From positions 1 through 8,884 of the forward strand of contig DJKT01000026.1 of assembly GCA_002436205.1 (NCBI GenBank): a DNA stretch of 8,884 bases, in the 5' to 3' direction. The position numbers and the translations under genes were made by a program. The stretch is from Candidatus Peribacter sp. UBA6535 (lineage in GTDB: Bacteria > Patescibacteriota > Gracilibacteria > Peribacterales > Peribacteraceae). Below the pieces are notes generated by a model. The model did not search any database, had not been told where the DNA came from, and saw nothing but the letters and a program-made list of their open reading frames with translations. Of the stretch, positions 5,695-8,884 are shown in pieces; within the stretch, counting starts at the first letter, position 1; every line of letters begins with the position of its first letter.

Positions 5695-8600
5695 TTACCG
5701 CTTTATGAAGCGAATCGTCACTTTTCGATCTCCCACTTCGATGGTGTGATCATCTCCTTCACATGGTCCGATGGTCGATCTTGTCTCGGATTCAATAAGA
5801 GTTTTGTGCTTTGTAAGGATGTCTTCGGCACCTTCTACTGTAAGTGAAATCTCGTCTGTGAATTCCAATCCGGATTCTTTTCGAACGCGCTGAACGCCGC
5901 GAATAATATCGCGAGCGTCTCCTTCTCGCTGGAGATCATCACTCAATTTAGTATCAATACTCACAACCACTCCTTTATCTGCTGCTACGTCTTGCCCTTC
6001 TTTTCCACGGTATGTAAGCGTCGCTTCATCAGGAGAAAGTGTTTCATCCAAGATCAAAATTGATCCACTCGGTTGTACTTCAAATTTTCCCTCTTTTCCG
6101 GCATTGATAATTTCTTGAACACGCTTTCCAAGCCGAGGCCCCACTTTTCTGGCATCAACTTGCACAAATGGTTCAGCAAGCTCTTTAGGATCTTCTGCGA
6201 ATTGTACTTCTTTTACATTCAGCTCCTGTCTAAGGAGGTTGAGATCATCACTTGTGATTGCAGACCTTTCAGAAGCAGGTAGTGCAATTGTCGCTTTTTG
6301 GAGCGGTTGTCGTACTTTTACTTTTGCTCCAGCGCGGATCGAATTTCCCAAGCTTACGATAGATCGCATAATGCGAGTTTTTCTTAGCAGGAGATCCTCC
6401 ACTTGCGTTAGTTTCCGTGTTTCCGGCCAGTCGGTCAGATGCACAGAGCCGTGATCTTCCGGTACCAGGTTCAAATAGATCGCTTCGGTAATGTACGGAC
6501 AAAATGGAGCAAGAAGCTGAGAGATTGTGAGCAGAACATCATACAACGTCGTAAGAGCATCGTATTGATCTTGGGCTCCGGCATCTCCAGATCCATCAGG
6601 GTATGCATCCAGCACCCCCTTACCCGCAAAGCGTCTTCGACTAAGGCGTACATACCAGTTCGTCAGTGCATCAATGGTTTCATGAAGTTCCGCACAGGTT
6701 GCAGAGAGGTCATAAGCATCAAGCTCTTTTGTCATCCTATTTGCCAGATCTTGCACTTCTGCACGGATCCACACATCCAGAGGATGTGTACTCTTTTTAC
6801 GGGTATCCATCGGTTCAAACCCTGCGGCATTGGCGTAGGTAACAAAGAAACTGTACGTGTTCCACAGTGGCAGCAGCACACTGCGCACATTTTCTTCCAC
6901 AAGTTTCTCTGCAAAGCGCAGATCTTCTCCGCGAACAGCAGGGCTGCTCATCAACGAAAAGCGAATGGCATCTGCACCGTGCTTGTGTACGACCTCTAAG
7001 GGATCTGGATAGTTCTGCAACTTTTTACTCATCTTCTTACCATCTTCTGCGAGCACCGTTCCATTGACGACACAGTTCTCAAATGGTGATTTGCCAAAGA
7101 GGGCAGCTCCTAAAACCGTGAGTGTGTAAAACCATCCGCGAGTTTGATCCATACCTTCGGCGATAAAGTTTGCCGGGAATGAATCGGGCTCTTTTGCTTT
7201 CTGATGTTTCATTTCAAACGGAAAGTGCTCCTGCGCATAGGGCATAGATCCACTCTCAAACCAGCAGTCCAGCACTTCCGGGATGCGCTTGAGAAAGGGA
7301 TTGAGCACAAGCTCTTGTACTTCCGCATTACTTGCTTTTGTCCTGCAAGCATCGATGTATTGAATGTTTTCAGTAATGCTCTTTAGCCCTTGCATGGTTC
7401 CTCTATGAGAAACAAGTAACACCTTTTTTCCTGCGTACTTTTCAAGCAGCTCATGGCATGCTTTTTCTGTCCTCTCTAGAAATACCGAAAGACTTTCTCC
7501 ACCCGGAGGTGTTGCAGAGTGGAAAGCAGGATTCGCTTCTGCATTTGGAGCAGGAAAATCTTTTACTATTTCATCAAATGTTTTTCCACCCCATTCCCCC
7601 AAAATACGCTCTCTTAAGATGGGCAATTGATCAATATCTTTCATCCCAATTTCCTTTGCAATGATTTCTGCAGTTTCTGATGCTCGTTTTCTATCAGAGC
7701 AGATGATTACATCAAAAGACTTTCCCTTTAAACTTTTAGCAGTCTCTGCTGCTTGAGCTCTTCCTGTTTCATCAAGAGGAAGATCAATGCTACCACCCTG
7801 AGCTTTTCCGAGATTGTTATATTCGGTTTGTCCGTGCCGAACCAATGTTAATTCAACACTCTTATCAGTTTTTGCCCCCATCCATAACACATCATCAACA
7901 GTATCTTTATGGAGATCCAACTGCTGATTTTTGTCGTGATCCCAAAAATATGCTTTTGGTACAGCTTTTTCCGGATATGGTCTGTGGCTGAGTTTCACAG
8001 CTTCTTCTCCAGTAAAGAAGTGTTCGATGTTCACCATCGGATCAGCATGTGTGACAATAACGACATGCTCACTGCGGTGGCGGGGGAGTACTTCTTCTAA
8101 GAAGCTGCCGACTCTCTCCTGCACGCTCTCCCAACTTTCCATTCCATCAAAGTGGTAGATACTTTCGGGTTTTCCGGAGTCTATCTTGTGCGCGCGACGT
8201 TCTTTGATAAATGTCAGATCAGAAAAATCGACATTCTTCCCTTCCCATTCCCCAAATGCAACTTCTCGAAGGCGCTCATCGACAATCACTTCAGCCCCTG
8301 TCTGCTTTGCGATAATTTCTGCGGTTTGCTGTGTACGAGCAAGAGGGCTGCAGTAGATAACATCAATGTTTTGGGTCTTCAGCCATGTACCTGCATTTTT
8401 CGCTTGGCCTTTTCCTCTCTTAGTTAAGTCTGTCCCCGGGAGTTCTCCTTGGTAAATAGGAATAAGATTCCCTTCGCTCTCTGCATGTCGCAGAGTGGTA
8501 ATTTTCGTAAAGCGGATCAGTTTTCTCTTCATCAAATCATCCCGACTACCAATTACTTCAATGCCACCATCCTCCGAGCGCCAAATAGGAAGCGGAGACC

Positions 8601-8884
8601 CCCAATATCTATTTCGACTAATGGCCCAGTCGCGTGCATTCTCAAGCCAGCGGCCGAAACGACCATCACGGACATGCGATGGTACCCACTGTGTTCTACT
8701 ATTGGCCTTAAGCATGCTGTCTTTTATCTTGTCAATTGCCACAAACCAAGAGTTCGTTGTGTAAGGCAGTAGCGGAGTGTCACAGCGCCAACAGTGTGGA
8801 TAGCTGTGGTTGTAGGTGTGACTACTAAAGTATCGACCGCGGTCTTTTAGCATTTTGAGGATAATTTTATCTGTAGACATTGGA
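5695..8884 (-). CDS. ileS: Isoleucyl-tRNA synthetase (type 2) with two inserted histidine-phosphatase domains, 5' end outside window
   Basis: The frame is open from the TAA at 5695-5697 to the right edge. Residues are numbered from an internal Met at 8880; the true start, HIGH motif and editing domain lie upstream of the window. Native synthetase parts in order: SYPHCWRCDTPLL (26-38), WAISRNRYWGSPLPIW (85-100), IGSRDDL (110-116), DLHKDTVDDV (322-331), KRIPEVLDCWFESGSMPYAQ (531-550), FIAEGMDQTRGWFYTL (572-587), KMSKK-LQNYPDP signature (616-627), the anticodon-binding helical domain (about 695-850), and a C-terminal domain with REGDARDIIRGVQRVR (985-1000). KMSKK-LQNYPDP and WFESGSMPYAQ are typical of the eukaryote-like IleS2 type, which is often mupirocin resistant. 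The enzyme charges tRNA-Ile with isoleucine in the cytoplasm. Two phosphatase domains, about 390 residues including linkers, interrupt the core at about 120-320 and 341-529 (described separately). With the missing N-terminus the protein is probably over 1,400 residues, against roughly 1,050 for the type (inference). The holin-like gene follows by 10 nt. Confidence 0.95.
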   Translation of the reverse strand, partial: PMSTDKIILKMLKDRGRYFSSHTYNHSYPHCWRCDTPLLPYTTNSWFVAIDKIKDSMLKANSRTQWVPSHVRDGRFGRWLENARDWAISRNRYWGSPLPIWRSEDGGIEVIGSRDDLMKRKLIRFTKITTLRHAESEGNLIPIYQGELPGTDLTKRGKGQAKNAGTWLKTQNIDVIYCSPLARTQQTAEIIAKQTGAEVIVDERLREVAFGEWEGKNVDFSDLTFIKERRAHKIDSGKPESIYHFDGMESWESVQERVGSFLEEVLPRHRSEHVVIVTHADPMVNIEHFFTGEEAVKLSHRPYPEKAVPKAYFWDHDKNQQLDLHKDTVDDVLWMGAKTDKSVELTLVRHGQTEYNNLGKAQGGSIDLPLDETGRAQAAETAKSLKGKSFDVIICSDRKRASETAEIIAKEIGMKDIDQLPILRERILGEWGGKTFDEIVKDFPAPNAEANPAFHSATPPGGESLSVFLERTEKACHELLEKYAGKKVLLVSHRGTMQGLKSITENIQYIDACRTKASNAEVQELVLNPFLKRIPEVLDCWFESGSMPYAQEHFPFEMKHQKAKEPDSFPANFIAEGMDQTRGWFYTLTVLGAALFGKSPFENCVVNGTVLAEDGKKMSKKLQNYPDPLEVVHKHGADAIRFSLMSSPAVRGEDLRFAEKLVEENVRSVLLPLWNTYSFFVTYANAAGFEPMDTRKKSTHPLDVWIRAEVQDLANRMTKELDAYDLSATCAELHETIDALTNWYVRLSRRRFAGKGVLDAYPDGSGDAGAQDQYDALTTLYDVLLTISQLLAPFCPYITEAIYLNLVPEDHGSVHLTDWPETRKLTQVEDLLLRKTRIMRSIVSLGNSIRAGAKVKVRQPLQKATIALPASERSAITSDDLNLLRQELNVKEVQFAEDPKELAEPFVQVDARKVGPRLGKRVQEIINAGKEGKFEVQPSGSILILDETLSPDEATLTYRGKEGQDVAADKGVVVSIDTKLSDDLQREGDARDIIRGVQRVRKESGLEFTDEISLTVEGAEDILTKHKTLIESETRSTIGPCEGDDHTIEVGDRKVTIRFIKR
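7306..7860 (-). other. Histidine-phosphatase domain 2 inserted in IleRS (residues about 341-525)
   Basis: The domain lies between the native strip DLHKDTVDDVLW and KRIPEVLDCWFESGS. It is a canonical histidine phosphatase: LTLVRHGQTEYN with R348, H349 and G350, CSDRKRASETA with R399, RERILGEWGG with E424, PPGGESLSVFLER (458-470), and LLVSHRGTMQ with H492. The pattern is closer to the standard phosphoglycerate-mutase/CobC-type consensus than domain 1. By hand count it is about 41% GC over 7321-7860, lower than domain 1 and the native core. Substrate unknown; domain edges are estimates. Confidence 0.92.
7936..8505 (-). other. Histidine-phosphatase domain 1 inserted in IleRS (residues about 126-315)
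   Basis: The domain lies between the native IGSRDDL and DLHKDTVDDV motifs. It has the phosphoglycerate-mutase-like pattern: ITTLRHAESEGN with R131 and the phospho-acceptor H132 (RHA instead of the common RHG), SPLARTQQTA with R182, LREVAFGEWEG with E206, and VVIVTHADPM with the second histidine H278. All residues needed for a covalent phosphohistidine mechanism are present, so it is probably active on a phosphate ester. Substrate unknown. Base composition by hand count is about 49% GC over 8041-8340, like the native core. The domain edges are estimates. Confidence 0.9.

Noticed and set aside
6439..6999. 186-codon plus-strand ORF inside the synthetase gene
   Set aside because: It is antisense to the conserved anticodon-binding and KMSKS-side coding sequence of IleRS and shows no recognisable protein pattern.
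5695..8884. IleRS-phosphatase fusion as a frameshift or chimeric assembly product
   Set aside because: The frame is open throughout, both insertion points fall in loops between native motifs, and native sequence resumes on each side and between the domains. Read-level proof is still not available here.
1..8884. tRNA genes, CRISPR arrays, insertion sequences, long direct repeats
   Set aside because: None was seen on either strand; the window is almost fully accounted for by protein-coding genes.

Overview
The window is compact bacterial DNA with almost no spacer. Genes abut or overlap, TGA is used as a stop (for example 1511-1513), and no ribosomal RNA, tRNA, CRISPR array or insertion sequence is visible. 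Starts lack a Shine-Dalgarno sequence. An S-layer-homology secreted protein and a eukaryotic-type (type 2) isoleucyl-tRNA synthetase are present. Together these suggest a small-genome bacterium, possibly Patescibacteria/CPR of the Peregrinibacteria or Peribacteria kind. That placement is inference from gene style only.

Layout. (1) 1-610, minus: a CPBP-family intramembrane glutamic protease whose last codons lie beyond the left edge. (2) 602-829, plus: a doubtful small secreted ORF that may be frameshifted. (3) 854-3290, plus: a tight three-gene operon of an isochorismatase-fold cysteine hydrolase, a thioredoxin-reductase-like flavoprotein without its CxxC, and an RlmN/Cfr-like radical SAM protein. 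(4) 3250-4443, minus: a secreted protein with three SLH repeats, tail to tail with the operon and overlapping it by 41 nt. (5) 4479-5286, plus: a minimal aquaporin-fold channel and a 64-residue protein. (6) 5289-8884, minus: isoleucyl-tRNA synthetase (5' end outside the window) followed 10 nt later by a four-helix YvlD/phage-holin-like membrane protein.

The outstanding feature is the isoleucyl-tRNA synthetase. Two complete histidine-phosphatase (phosphoglycerate-mutase-like) domains lie inside its catalytic core, at two different points of the connector between the WGxPxPxW motif and the WFESGS motif. A short strip of native synthetase sequence separates them. Both keep all the catalytic residues of the phosphatase family, and the reading frame is open throughout. 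The second domain is visibly more AT-rich than the first and than the native core. I know of no described synthetase with this architecture. The second point of interest is the hydrolase/flavoprotein/radical SAM cassette, whose joint function is unknown to me.
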